This document shows, piece after piece, positions 54,038 to 62,061 of a stretch of 64,000 nt of DNA. The notes under the pieces were generated by a model. The model worked only from the letters and a program-made list of their open reading frames with translations, searched no databases and was not told the origin of the DNA. Source of the stretch: Pseudalkalibacillus sp045920555 (GTDB taxonomy: Bacteria > Bacillota > Bacilli > Bacillales > Fictibacillaceae); the NCBI RefSeq assembly GCF_045920555.1, contig NZ_CP174509.1, positions 5,332,001-5,396,000 of the forward strand. The letters are read 5' to 3'. Position 1 is the stretch's first letter, and the number at the start of each line of letters is the position of its first letter. The translations under genes and the position numbers were made by a program.

Positions 54038-55375
54038 CTACTGCAAATCAAACTGAATGTAATCAAGGTTGTATGAACCAGTGCCCAAAACATTGACAGT
54101 AAACGTGTGAGTGCCTTTCTCCAAGTAGCGGTACTCCCATTCCTGAAGCTCGAATGCACGTTGATGAGTCGTATTTTTCAGCTTGATCTCCCCGCTTGAT
54201 TCGCCAGCCCAATCCAAAGTGATGGTACCGGCCGGGGCTGCGGCTGCAGAAACTCTGCCAGAGATTTTATATAACCCTGGCTTCTGAATATTCACTTCGT
54301 ATTTTGCCCACTCACCATCCACGTTATGGCTTACAGCAATCGCTCCATCAATATCGGAGACATCGACACCTTGTCGACCGTCCAGTTGGTCCTCAGCCTG
54401 AACCCGTACTGTGCGGTTTCCGTTTTGGAACTCCCAGTGCTCCATGTTGCCTCCGTCACGCCAGTAATCAAGCGCTTCGATATTATCAGTCTGCATCATA
54501 TTTACCCCAAGCTTTGTTACGGCCTTCCATCCAAGATCCACATCTCTTAGTGAAGCCTCATCTGTGTATTTTGCAGCAAGGCCATTCCACATTACATTTA
54601 CTAAGACCCTGCTGTTTTCTTTAATTTGGCGTACTTTCTCAGGCTGAATCTGCGGATCTAAAAGATTATCAAAGACGATTTCGTAGCCCACCGGCTGACG
54701 ACCCGGGAACGTTCCTACAGTATTGGCGCTGTTATCGTTGATAATGTGCATATACAGAATTTCTGGATCTTTTGCCATAAATTCAGCCGCCTCTTCTACA
54801 TTTGGGCTGCCCTTGAACAAACCATGATCAACTGTGTCCGTTTTAACAAGAACCTCATACATTTCCTCCCGGATTTTCCAACCCTTATCCAGGTTTATGA
54901 TTGCGCGGTCCTTTACTGCAAGCATAACCTCCTCAAGCGTTGGAATTGCGTGCTCCGTCAGTTCTGCCGTTTTACCTCCGAGACCTTCCCTGAGACGAAG
55001 ATCCTTAATTTGTGCAAGTGTGAGGTCAGAAACCTTCCCCGTACCATTGGTAGTCCGATCCACAGTCGTATCATGCATTAATACAGGTACACCATCAGCA
55101 GTCAGGTGGACATCTATTTCCACAACTTCAGTACCGTCCTCGATAGCCTCATTGATTGCTGCCAGCGAGTTCTCCGGATATTCACGCCATTGACCTCTGT
55201 GACCCATGATCATGAGTGGTGCATCGTCACTATGGTCGAGCAACTCCGAGTGAATCTGCTCAAAAGACTTGCTTTCTTGGGTAGTAATCGGATTAGAAGA
55301 TGCTGCTCCTACTTGCTGTACCGGTGCTATTACAGAAGCGATTAAACCTAGTAAAAATAATTTTTTCAATTTCAT
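54038..55375 (-). CDS. Secreted glycerophosphodiester phosphodiesterase with C-terminal carbohydrate-binding module
   Basis: The enzyme cleaves glycerophosphodiesters, possibly teichoic acid or phospholipid head groups, outside the cell. The 445-residue product has a signal peptide (MKLKKLFLLGLIASVIAP, cleavage near GAASS). The GDPD domain at about 55-320 carries MGHRGQWREYPENSL with the catalytic His, EIDVHLTADGVPVLMHD and IINLDKG. The last 110 residues (RVQAEDQLDGRQGV to NLDYIQFDLQ) form a CBM6/35-type beta-sandwich. Monocistronic. Confidence 0.93.
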   Translation of the reverse strand: MKLKKLFLLGLIASVIAPVQQVGAASSNPITTQESKSFEQIHSELLDHSDDAPLMIMGHRGQWREYPENSLAAINEAIEDGTEVVEIDVHLTADGVPVLMHDTTVDRTTNGTGKVSDLTLAQIKDLRLREGLGGKTAELTEHAIPTLEEVMLAVKDRAIINLDKGWKIREEMYEVLVKTDTVDHGLFKGSPNVEEAAEFMAKDPEILYMHIINDNSANTVGTFPGRQPVGYEIVFDNLLDPQIQPEKVRQIKENSRVLVNVMWNGLAAKYTDEASLRDVDLGWKAVTKLGVNMMQTDNIEALDYWRDGGNMEHWEFQNGNRTVRVQAEDQLDGRQGVDVSDIDGAIAVSHNVDGEWAKYEVNIQKPGLYKISGRVSAAAAPAGTITLDWAGESSGEIKLKNTTHQRAFELQEWEYRYLEKGTHTFTVNVLGTGSYNLDYIQFDLQ

Positions 55376-55703
55376 TTTCTCAAAAACTCCTTTTAAATTT
55401 TATGGGGTAAAGCTTTGTTTAAATCTTTTCAACCTTCCAACCTATTTACCGAACGCGTCCTGTTTCATTATACTTTTACTCGTTAACTAATCAATTTGAT
55501 TTACAAAATATTCACGCAGGTTTTACATGGTTTAGTACACTGGTTATTTATACAGGTAATTAGTGATGGGTCATAAGGACTGGATCATTCTATTTCTTTA
55601 GTTTGAGGATTGAGAAAGCGAGGACCTTAAATAAAAACCTCTCTATCTTTTTAAGGACTGAGAGGTTTAAAATCATCATTAAACATTTAATATTAATTCG
55701 TTT

Positions 55704-55850
55704 TTAGTTATACAGTATCCCCGGAAACCATCCAGGAGTATTTACAATTGCATTCCAAAGCGGATTTGGAATGACAAGCTCTTTTTGCTTAATTTTATCT
55801 ATTTCTGTCACAATCTCAGATTCTGTCCCTCCATCTAGTCTAAAATCCAT
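55704..55850 (-). CDS. Possible small protein or gene remnant, 48 aa
   Basis: The frame MDFRLDGGTESEIVTEIDK ... WFPGILYN is open and of ordinary composition, but no strong ribosome site is seen and no family is recognised. It may be the surviving end of a longer gene, since a broken frame continues to the right. Confidence 0.35.
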   Translation of the reverse strand: MDFRLDGGTESEIVTEIDKIKQKELVIPNPLWNAIVNTPGWFPGILYN

Positions 55851-55889
55851 TTTTGATTGGAAGTCTTATTCCATTAATAGCCCTTTAAT

Positions 55890-56145
55890 AAAATAACTTG
55901 ACTAGCCTTTTTAAACATCTGAAAGACTTCAACCAGGTATCTTCATTAATGAAACTTCATCGGGAACAGAAATGATATCATGAACAGAACCCAAAACTGA
56001 ATATTCGGATCCGTCCACGCTTTATAACAAGCTTGCACTGGTGCATGGAAATTATAAGTTCCCGATCTTTCACAGAGGTATTGTTCTCGGAAAAGCTCAT
56101 TTAAATCTATTAATTGCTTTTTGCCCCTCTACATCCTGAATTTTT
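55890..56145 (-). pseudogene. Degraded coding fragment of unknown origin
   Basis: One minus-strand frame reads LNELFREQYLCERSGTYNF, HAPVQACYKAWTDPN and then shifts to VLGSVHDIISVPDEVSLMK. The residue mix is protein-like, but there is no start, and at least two frame changes are needed. I cannot assign a family. Confidence 0.35.
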
Positions 56146-56441
56146 GAGACTAACGGAAAGTAATGTTAAACTAACAATGTCGAGCAAATAGATATAAAAA
56201 TGCTCGATTCAACGTTTTTTAATATTAGTTTAAAAAGCTTAAAACCTTTTAAAAAATTTAAAAAAGAAATAAATTTTTAGCTTTTTCTTATTGGAACTCT
56301 AACGGAACGGAATTTGATGTCATACAGCTATAAGCTTACCGTTTTTTGAACGTAGTCTGAAAATAAGTGGGGTCTGTTAATACTACTTAATTTCTAGAAA
56401 TTCCTTAGAGTAGTATTTTCAACTCCGAACATTGGGGTGGA

Positions 56442-57728
56442 ATGAGTGTGTCCCTTTGGAAAAAGATAAAAAAAAGAATAAAAAAATTGCTGCCCTTAGG
56501 ACAGGAGGAACAGAAGGACATAGAATATGAACAGCTTGAGTCTGCTAACCATACTCTTGGTATGATCGACAATGAACCTGTCCTACCCTCCCCTTCGATG
56601 ACATCAACCCAAACTGATCTTCCTTATCAGGTGATGGAAAGATTTCATGACAGTAAATACTGGGAATGGACAGAACGAATTAGAGGGTATCAAGATCGGT
56701 TAACTCAAGAGAAATTTATTCCGGAAATTGAATGTAAGGATGAGGAGATCATTCGGCATTTTGGGTCCTCGCAACCGGCTTCGAATGATGTACTTCTTCA
56801 TTACTTGCCTGCATTAAAGGAAGTACATCAAAACCCAGTTTTGCTTGTCCATGGTGCCGGACATCATGCAAATCTGTCCTGGTGCGAATCTTTGCATCAG
56901 GAAAAAGGGCTTCTCTATTCGTTATCATCGTCAGGAAAAGATGTATTTGCGGTGAGCTTTGCTCATTGCCATGGCGATAACTGGCAGCAAGCGATTCAAT
57001 TATCAAACATCATTCGACGGATCAAGGATGTGGCCCACACAGATAAAGTCGATTTGATTGCCCATAGTAAAGGAGGAGTACCTGTATGGATCTATTTGGC
57101 AGGACTCTGCAGTTCGTTGGATGCGCAATATCAAGGGGAAGTGGAACGGTATATAATGTTGGGGACACCAAATCGCGGATTGGATTTCCCCTTCCGGCAT
57201 GTCTTCCCTAATTGGTCCGTCATTGAGATGGGAATAAATGCCCCGATTGCTTGTGATTCTATCATGTATTATGGTCTTTACCTAGATACGACGGAGCGAA
57301 GCATTTATCGTGATGGTGGTGTGTTTCCGGGTTCCTGTCAGCTCCTGTATCGCTGGGACGATAAATACCCCGTTCAGATTCAGTCTAAAACCTTATACTA
57401 TGGTGGACAAAATATTCTTCTTCATTCCAGGGGCATCGACGCTGCAATCCGGGAAGGAGATCATTTAATAGAGAAACTGCTGTCTTCACCGATTGATAGC
57501 CAGATCAAAGTCCATGTACTAGCTGGTAATCAACCTTATTTTAATGGTATACGTGGGGAGCAAGATGCGGAAAGCGATGGGCTTGTATTTGTAGAAAGTG
57601 TCCTTTTTACCGATGGAATCGCTCCTTCCCCTAATCAAGTCAAACGAAAAGATGTCTTGCCTCTTAATCATTTGGAACTGCTTTATCATCCGGATGCACA
57701 TCAATGGGTATTGGACGGATTTTCATAG
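56442..57728 (+). CDS. Lipase-like alpha/beta hydrolase
   Basis: The 428-residue product has an alpha/beta-hydrolase core: the oxyanion region VLLVHGAGHHANLSW near 130 and the nucleophile elbow DLIAHSKGG near 208, where Ser is flanked as AHSKG rather than GxSxG. MLGTPNRGLDFPF follows, as in triacylglycerol lipases and LipA-like esterases, and the late DAHQWVLDG may carry the catalytic His. No signal peptide is visible, so it is probably cytoplasmic; the first 75 residues are a polar extension. GGGGTGG lies before the ATG. Substrate is unknown. Confidence 0.85.
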   Translation: MSVSLWKKIKKRIKKLLPLGQEEQKDIEYEQLESANHTLGMIDNEPVLPSPSMTSTQTDLPYQVMERFHDSKYWEWTERIRGYQDRLTQEKFIPEIECKDEEIIRHFGSSQPASNDVLLHYLPALKEVHQNPVLLVHGAGHHANLSWCESLHQEKGLLYSLSSSGKDVFAVSFAHCHGDNWQQAIQLSNIIRRIKDVAHTDKVDLIAHSKGGVPVWIYLAGLCSSLDAQYQGEVERYIMLGTPNRGLDFPFRHVFPNWSVIEMGINAPIACDSIMYYGLYLDTTERSIYRDGGVFPGSCQLLYRWDDKYPVQIQSKTLYYGGQNILLHSRGIDAAIREGDHLIEKLLSSPIDSQIKVHVLAGNQPYFNGIRGEQDAESDGLVFVESVLFTDGIAPSPNQVKRKDVLPLNHLELLYHPDAHQWVLDGFS

Positions 57729-57788
57729 TAATTTAGCTAACTAGTTTCTATTCAACTGTTTTTTTTCGATTTTCTTCTTTGGAAGTAG

Positions 57789-57986
57789 GTGGCAAGAATC
57801 CACAATACTTTCCCAGAAATATTTGCTTTGGATTTACATCCTTTACAAAACCAAGCCTACATTGACAATCGTATGATACTGTTTATTGGGATTGCCACCT
57901 GTCTTGCGATTTTACTTTTCCTTGTTATCATTTCCTATTTGAAACCTTGGGGAAAAAGAAAAGCACAATCCAAAAAAAGTGCTTAA
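57789..57986 (+). CDS. Small single-pass membrane protein, 65 aa
   Basis: The frame starts at GTG, 60 bp after the hydrolase stop. A membrane helix (ILFIGIATCLAILLFLVIISYL) is split here only by notation and covers about residues 30-51; a basic tail (KPWGKRKAQSKK) points inward. The ribosome site is weak. It may be co-expressed with the hydrolase. No family recognised. Confidence 0.6.
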   Translation: MARIHNTFPEIFALDLHPLQNQAYIDNRMILFIGIATCLAILLFLVIISYLKPWGKRKAQSKKSA

Positions 57987-58190
57987 TACATTTTAGGTAT
58001 TAACACTATCTTTTACTAATCATTGGGATGGTCTTCTGTATTCTGGGTGGTTTTACCCATCCCGAAAAGGTGAAATAAGGTATATTTCCTGAAGAACTAT
58101 TCTCCATCCTATGTCAATCTACGCGCCCAATGCAGAATGGGTGCTTCCTTATTCAAGATAAGCGCCCGTTTCTTGAATAACAACAAATTC
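57987..58190. other. Short gap with hairpin and dispersed repeat
   Basis: GGGATGG ... CCCATCCC at about 58025-58066 can pair. A dispersed-repeat copy lies at 58140-58180 (CCTTATTCAAGATAAGCGCC). No gene is visible. Confidence 0.5.
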
Positions 58191-58536
58191 ATTATTCCTC
58201 GTCTATTTTTAAATTTTTGCAAATAGTTTATAACTGCACCTCTTAAATTTTTTTCTTGATCCTTGTATCTTCTAAAATCTACATCCATAAATTTTATATG
58301 AACGTTAATATACTCTTCTTCTCCGCTTGAAGATATATATATTTTTCCTCATCCATCGATTCTTTTACAAAGTTATATTTTCTTTTCTCATCCATTTGAT
58401 ACCAATGTTTCATTTTCAAGTCTTCCGAATTAATATTCTCCACTGATTCTTCTTGAGCACAACCTACAACTAATACAAATAAACTCAAAACATATTATAG
58501 TAAAAACAACTTTTTTAATACTTTTCTATTTTTCAT
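58190..58536 (-). pseudogene. Lipoprotein gene with a nonsense codon and a frameshift
   Basis: The frame opens at the ATG at 58536 (MKNRKVLKKLFLL), meets TAA inside the signal peptide, then continues in the same frame to the lipobox LVVGCAQEES. After MDEEKYIYL the correct reading moves to another frame (GEEEYINVHIKFMDVDF, then RGAVINYLQKFKNRR). Two lesions in about 110 codons mark it as dead. Family not recognised. Confidence 0.65.
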
Positions 58537-58584
58537 TTTTTACCATCCTAAATCAGAAATCCCCCTTTTCTGGAGTAATACAAT

Positions 58585-58773
58585 TTAATGTAAAAGGGTT
58601 TCTAGTATCTCTATTTTCTTAATGTCTTTATTATTATTCTTAGTTCTTCTATAACCATCTTTTGATGTTTTTTTATAAACATTAAGGTAATCTTCTACTG
58701 ACAGTAATCGATATGAAAACCCGTTATCATTCATTTCCTTTAATTCTTTATATTTACACCAGCAAAGTCCCAT
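58585..58773 (-). CDS. Hypothetical protein fragment, 62 aa
   Basis: The polar frame (MGLCWCKYKELKEMND ... IEILETLLH) has no recognisable domain or good ribosome site. It lies between a dead lipoprotein gene and an IS remnant and may itself be a remnant. Confidence 0.35.
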   Translation of the reverse strand: MGLCWCKYKELKEMNDNGFSYRLLSVEDYLNVYKKTSKDGYRRTKNNNKDIKKIEILETLLH

Positions 58774-58832
58774 GTAACCGTCAAGTAGAAATCAACAGTT
58801 TTCAGTAATTAAGATTTAACAGTTTTCGATAA

Positions 58833-59420
58833 TTAAGAATCAACACTTTGGCCTTCAAACAATACCTTTCGGTATTTCATGCGGATGCTGTTTTGTTTCT
58901 CACTGAACGTCAAAATTTCACTTCGGTGAAGTAAACGATCCAATATAGCTGTTGTAAGCGTCGTGTCTCCTAAAAACTTTCCCCATTCGTTCGGCCCCTT
59001 ATTTGATATAAGAATAAATGCTGCTTTATCATACATATCGTAGATAAATTGAAAGAATAAATGGGCATCTTGAGGTTCATATGCCATGTACATGACATCA
59101 TCGATAATAATCAATTCTGAATTCATGATGCGCTTATACCGGGTTTTAGATTTGCTGATGTACTCCCTAGATTTCAATATATAAATCAATCGTTCCATTG
59201 AAATAAACGACACCTGGTATCCACGCTCAATTGCGTGGATACCGAGTGCTGTTGATAAGTGTGTTTTACCAACCCCAGTGGGTCCCATCATGATCAGTGT
59301 GAAACATTCCAAGATAACTCCTTTAATACATTAAGCTGTTTTTCTCCAATCGCAGACTGTTCTTCAAGTCGAAATTGATTAAAAGTGAGTTGATCCGGAA
59401 ACTCGGCCCACTTCATTAAA
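58833..59420 (-). pseudogene. istB: IS21-family istB remnant
   Basis: The 159-codon frame (58833-59312) carries the AAA+ Walker A GPTGVGKTHLS, Walker B LIIIDDV and the IstB motif DRLLHRSEILTF. A second frame just upstream (59313-59420) reads PDQLTFNQFRLEEQSAIG and KQLNVLKELSWN, the typical part that precedes the ATPase loop, so a frameshift splits the gene near 59312. No istA is present. IstB would have been the helper ATPase of an IS21 transposase. Confidence 0.85.
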
Positions 59421-59525
59421 GGATATGGAGGATATGGCATAGATGCAAATGGTGACGGAAAAGCCGATCCATTCGATTTAGAAGATGCGGTGTTTTCTGC
59501 AGATTTACTGCCGTTTTATCGTTAA
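59421..59525 (+). pseudogene. Scrap of a lytic transglycosylase-type gene
   Basis: The short open frame reads GYGGYGIDANGDGKADPFDL then EDAVFSADLL before a stop. The DxNGDGxADPxxxxDAxxSA pattern is the calcium-loop region next to the active site of SLT-type transglycosylases. Both ends of the gene are missing. A second short frame (KFIRGERQEAIIKILDYI, 59524-59595) follows. Confidence 0.6.
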
Positions 59526-59640
59526 ATTTATTAGAGGTGAACGTCAGGAAGCAATCATAAAAATTTTAGACTACATTGAAAATGGAATGGAGTAATGTTT
59601 GTAGGAATTATTTTAAAACTAACATTTGGAACTAATTCAA

Positions 59641-59670
59641 AAGCCCCCTCCCATAAAGGAGAGGGGGAAT
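59641..59670. terminator. Terminator-like hairpin
   Basis: CCCCCTC pairs with GAGGGGG around CCATAAAGGA. On the minus strand it is followed by GCTTTTG. The rest of 59596-59838 holds a minus-strand frame without start (ENKSVSGCEIVDTSENTN) and no clear gene. Confidence 0.55.
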
Positions 59671-59838
59671 TGTAACAACGGTTAATCTTATCAACTTTTA
59701 CTTTTTCATCTTTAACTTTTATTAAGTTTACGGAAGCAATTATATTTGTATTTTCGGATGTATCAACTATTTCGCATCCGGAAACGCTTTTGTTTTCACT
59801 TGCATTTACACTTGTGTTTATGAATTATTGATTTGAAA

Positions 59839-60033
59839 TTAAATTATATTTTTCTTGCCTTGATTCCACCAAAGTTTGCGGATCTCTTTTTCCATTTCCG
59901 GATAACAACGTGGACAATATTTCATTTGTTGGTTATTATCTATATCTTTTGGGAGCTTCTTTAGGTTTTTAGCCCTTCCTCTTCTCATACATTTATCACA
60001 TTGATCTAATTCTTCCTTTTTTAAATGTTGCAT
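59839..60033 (-). CDS. Small zinc-ribbon-like protein, 64 aa
   Basis: Two Cys pairs (CDKC near residues 12-15 and CPRC near 40-43) suggest a zinc ribbon. The rest is basic and polar. GGAGGG lies 12 bases before the ATG, which supports translation. I do not recognise the family; small Cys-pair proteins of this kind are common in phage and plasmid-derived regions of Bacillus. Confidence 0.6.
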   Translation of the reverse strand: MQHLKKEELDQCDKCMRRGRAKNLKKLPKDIDNNQQMKYCPRCYPEMEKEIRKLWWNQGKKNII

Positions 60034-60180
60034 ATCGTAAAATATCCCTCCAATATCTAATCAGTATAATGAAAGCATTTACACAAGCGTAACCGGAAGT
60101 ATTTTTGGAAATGGAAATAAAATTATTTCTGATTACGGTCGCTTTCACTGCCAATATTTATAGCTAAGAGAGGTTGGTTG

Positions 60181-60438
60181 TTATCCTTGTATGGCCCTAT
60201 CTAAATCAAAAATTCTAAGTTCTTTTCCTATTTCATCAAAGTAATGAACACTACCTACGAACTGTTTTATAGACCCCCTATCATAATAAGAAAATTCCAA
60301 GGTGCGATTTACTTCCATTGCTTCTAATATTAACTCGTTAAATTCATTATATTGCTGTTCATCAAGGAAAGGCTTTGAGCTTTTTCCGTGTCCTTCTTCA
60401 TGTCGTCTTAACAATTCAACATGCTCAGGCAACATCAT
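60181..60438 (-). CDS. YolD-like protein
   Basis: The 85-residue product matches the YolD-like family: LPEHVELLRRHEE at the start, KPFLDEQQYNEFNELI, then EFSYYDRGSIKQFVGSVHYFD and the ending ELRIFDLD. YolD-like genes normally sit before a Y-family polymerase gene (uvrX type) and are SOS-induced. Here the polymerase is missing: the minus-strand sequence downstream holds only the zinc-ribbon gene. AGGAGGG lies 5 bases before the ATG and a LexA box lies 38 bp upstream. Confidence 0.85.
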   Translation of the reverse strand: MMLPEHVELLRRHEEGHGKSSKPFLDEQQYNEFNELILEAMEVNRTLEFSYYDRGSIKQFVGSVHYFDEIGKELRIFDLDRAIQG

Positions 60439-60475
60439 GGTAACCCTCCTTTCTTATAATTCTTAACCTCATTAT

Positions 60476-60489
60476 AGAACGTATGTTCT
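60476..60489 (-). promoter_or_regulatory. LexA (SOS) box upstream of the YolD-like gene
   Basis: AGAACGTATGTTCT contains the GAACN4GTTC core of Bacillus LexA boxes and is a perfect palindrome apart from the centre. Its position 38 bp before the start codon is suitable for SOS control. Confidence 0.8.
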
Positions 60490-60577
60490 TATTTTATTTT
60501 GTATAAACTAAGTTTTCAACTGAATAATAACGGATTAATTGAAGAGTCTACGAGAATAAAGTCGTTTAAAACACGTT

Positions 60578-60600
60578 ATTCTACAATCGGGCCATATAAT
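60578..60600 (-). repeat. Dispersed short repeat, reverse copy
   Basis: On the minus strand ATGGCCCGATTGTAGAATAA matches the dispersed repeat seen at 2622 and 6218. Confidence 0.55.
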
Positions 60601-60639
60601 TGGTGGGAAATGTTCCTGGCTTAAATGAAATGTGGTCAC

Positions 60640-61015
60640 GCAACTTCGGTAAAGGTCAGGCCGTTTTAGATTTCTAAAACTGAAGGATTATGTCGAGGAG
60701 CCGAATGAGGAGGTAACGCTCTTAAAGGCTCTCCCTGCGTCGAATAGCACGCTGACTAGTAAGGAAAAGCGTGTTATAAGCTCGGCTAATAGGTGCGAGA
60801 ATTTACCGTAACAGTCCGGCTGACGAAAGCCAACCCGATGGGGTGGTGTAAATCATGGTGCTTGGGTTGAACAGATATGGTGAGAATGCAATGAAATATA
60901 ATGAGAAAAAGTATTGCTGACGAACTTCTGAATATACGGGTCTAAAATGGCGATACATAGAAATGTGTTTATCACTAAATGTGTTGATAGAACAGGTTAA
61001 CGAATAAGGGATAGA
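60640..61015 (+). ncRNA. Structured RNA-like segment, possible group II intron remnant
   Basis: The stretch is GC-richer than its surroundings, has no open frame and contains many short complementary segments. GTGCG, a typical group II intron 5' end, occurs at 60793, followed by CCGGCTGACGAAAGCC and a segment TACGGGTCTAAAATGGCGA like those in domain I. No reverse transcriptase gene or domain V was found, so at most the 5' part of an intron remains. The assignment is tentative. Confidence 0.4.
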
Positions 61016-61032
61016 TAAAATATTAATTACCA

Positions 61033-61062
61033 ATGAGGGGCATATTACCCCTCGATTTTTTT
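61033..61062 (+). terminator. Terminator hairpin
   Basis: GAGGGG pairs with CCCCTC around CATATTA, followed by GATTTTTTTA on the plus strand. It lies just past the end of the converging AraC-type gene and may serve both directions. Confidence 0.7.
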
Positions 61063-61453
61063 ATTCTTTATTTAAATGTGTCCGATAGTAAGCTTTTCGA
61101 AATTCTGTTGGGGTTAATTTTTCGTATTTCTTAAATAGCTTCATAAAATATTTTTCATCAGAAATTCCGATTGTATAAGCAATCTCCTTAATACCAAGGT
61201 TTGTAGAAGATAATAGATCTTTTGCTTTAGATACTTTGAGAATATGAATATATTCTTGGATATTTATTCCGATTTTTTGCTTAAAAATGTGAGATAAATA
61301 ATCTTTATTGTAATTGAACTGTTCTGCTACCGAAGTAACTGAGATATTATCCGTTGTATGTATACGGAGCCATTCAACAATCTTCACTAGATTTTTGTCA
61401 GCTTTTGTTTTTTCTTTTGTTGTTTGGAAATTGGTAAGAGCTTGTTCACCCAA
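61061..61453 (-). pseudogene. AraC-family regulator, N-terminally truncated
   Basis: The remaining 130 residues contain the complete double helix-turn-helix DNA-binding domain: ISVTSVAEQFNYNKDYLSHIF, then LGIKEIAYTIGISDEKYFMK and KKYEKLTPTEFRKAYY. The sensor or receiver domain that should precede it is cut off at about 61455, exactly where an IS110 transposase scrap begins. A TTG could start a DNA-binding-only protein, but truncation by the insertion is the simpler reading. Confidence 0.75.
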
Positions 61454-61455
61454 AA

Positions 61456-61551
61456 AAGTTGGTTGCCTACGCTGGAATCGACCCTAGTGTCCATGAGTCC
61501 GGCAAATTTAAAGCAACCATCAACCGGATTACAAAAAGAGGATCATCTGAA
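61456..61551 (+). pseudogene. IS110-family transposase fragment
   Basis: The frame reads KLVAYAGIDPSVHESGKF, then KATINRITKRGSS, which is the conserved C-terminal transposase_20 block of IS110-type transposases. Only about 32 codons survive. The left edge abuts the truncated AraC-type gene. Confidence 0.75.
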
Positions 61552-61708
61552 GGGTTAGGAGCAGGGAATATTACTGTTTTTTTCTTGTTAAAGAGAATAC
61601 TAATCGCTTTAGGTTGTAGTACGACTTGAACAAAATTATTAATTAAATGCTTTGAAATTTCAGAATTAATTGTTTACTTTTTGTTTTTTATTCGTTATTA
61701 TACATATA

Positions 61709-61724
61709 TTGAATGCGGTTTCAA
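61709..61724. promoter_or_regulatory. Palindromic operator, copy 1 (imperfect)
   Basis: TTGAATGCGGTTTCAA differs by few bases from three further copies downstream. It lies about 340 bp upstream of the SnoaL-like gene. Confidence 0.65.
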
Positions 61725-61800
61725 AAATTATTTATAAATAAAATACACTAGGTTAGATAGAGTGGGTTAATTGTGAGATGTGGATGTATTAATATTTTTT

Positions 61801-61824
61801 AATTTTGAATGCGCATTCAAAATT
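61801..61824. promoter_or_regulatory. Palindromic operator, copy 2 (24-bp perfect palindrome)
   Basis: The left half reads AATTTTGAATGC and the right half is its exact reverse complement. The core TTGAATGCGCATTCAA is shared with the other copies. TetR-type regulators typically bind such sites. It lies 240 bp upstream of the SnoaL-like gene. Confidence 0.85.
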
Positions 61825-62061
61825 ATGTTTTAAGAATTAAATATGCAGTGACAGGGTTTGTGTTCTATTGTAAAGGTAATGAGTTATCTTACGAAATCAT
61901 GAAATGGTTGTTTGATTTTGTAGTTTCTAAATGTAATAAAGCCATTACAGTGCATTATTACTTTGGAACTTTTAGACAACAATTAAAAACAAACTTGCCG
62001 ATTTTTTGATCTATGTTACCTGGCTTTATGAGTGTCAAATTTTTAATGTTTGGAGGTTTCT

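Larger units (their letters stand above)
55376..56441. other. Gap with decayed coding scraps
   Basis: A hairpin (AAACCTCTC ... GAGAGGTTT) lies at 55635-55669. A 48-codon minus-strand frame at 55704-55850 and a broken frame at about 55890-56145 are described separately. A partial copy of the dispersed repeat lies near 55868. Just before the hydrolase gene, nested inverted repeats at 56379-56417 (AATACTACT ... AGTAGTATT, with AATTTCTAGAAATT inside) may be regulatory. Confidence 0.5.

Noticed and set aside
61809..62009. 66-codon plus-strand frame before the SnoaL-like gene
   Set aside because: Its start codon lies inside the perfect palindrome and it has no ribosome site; the palindrome is better read as an operator.
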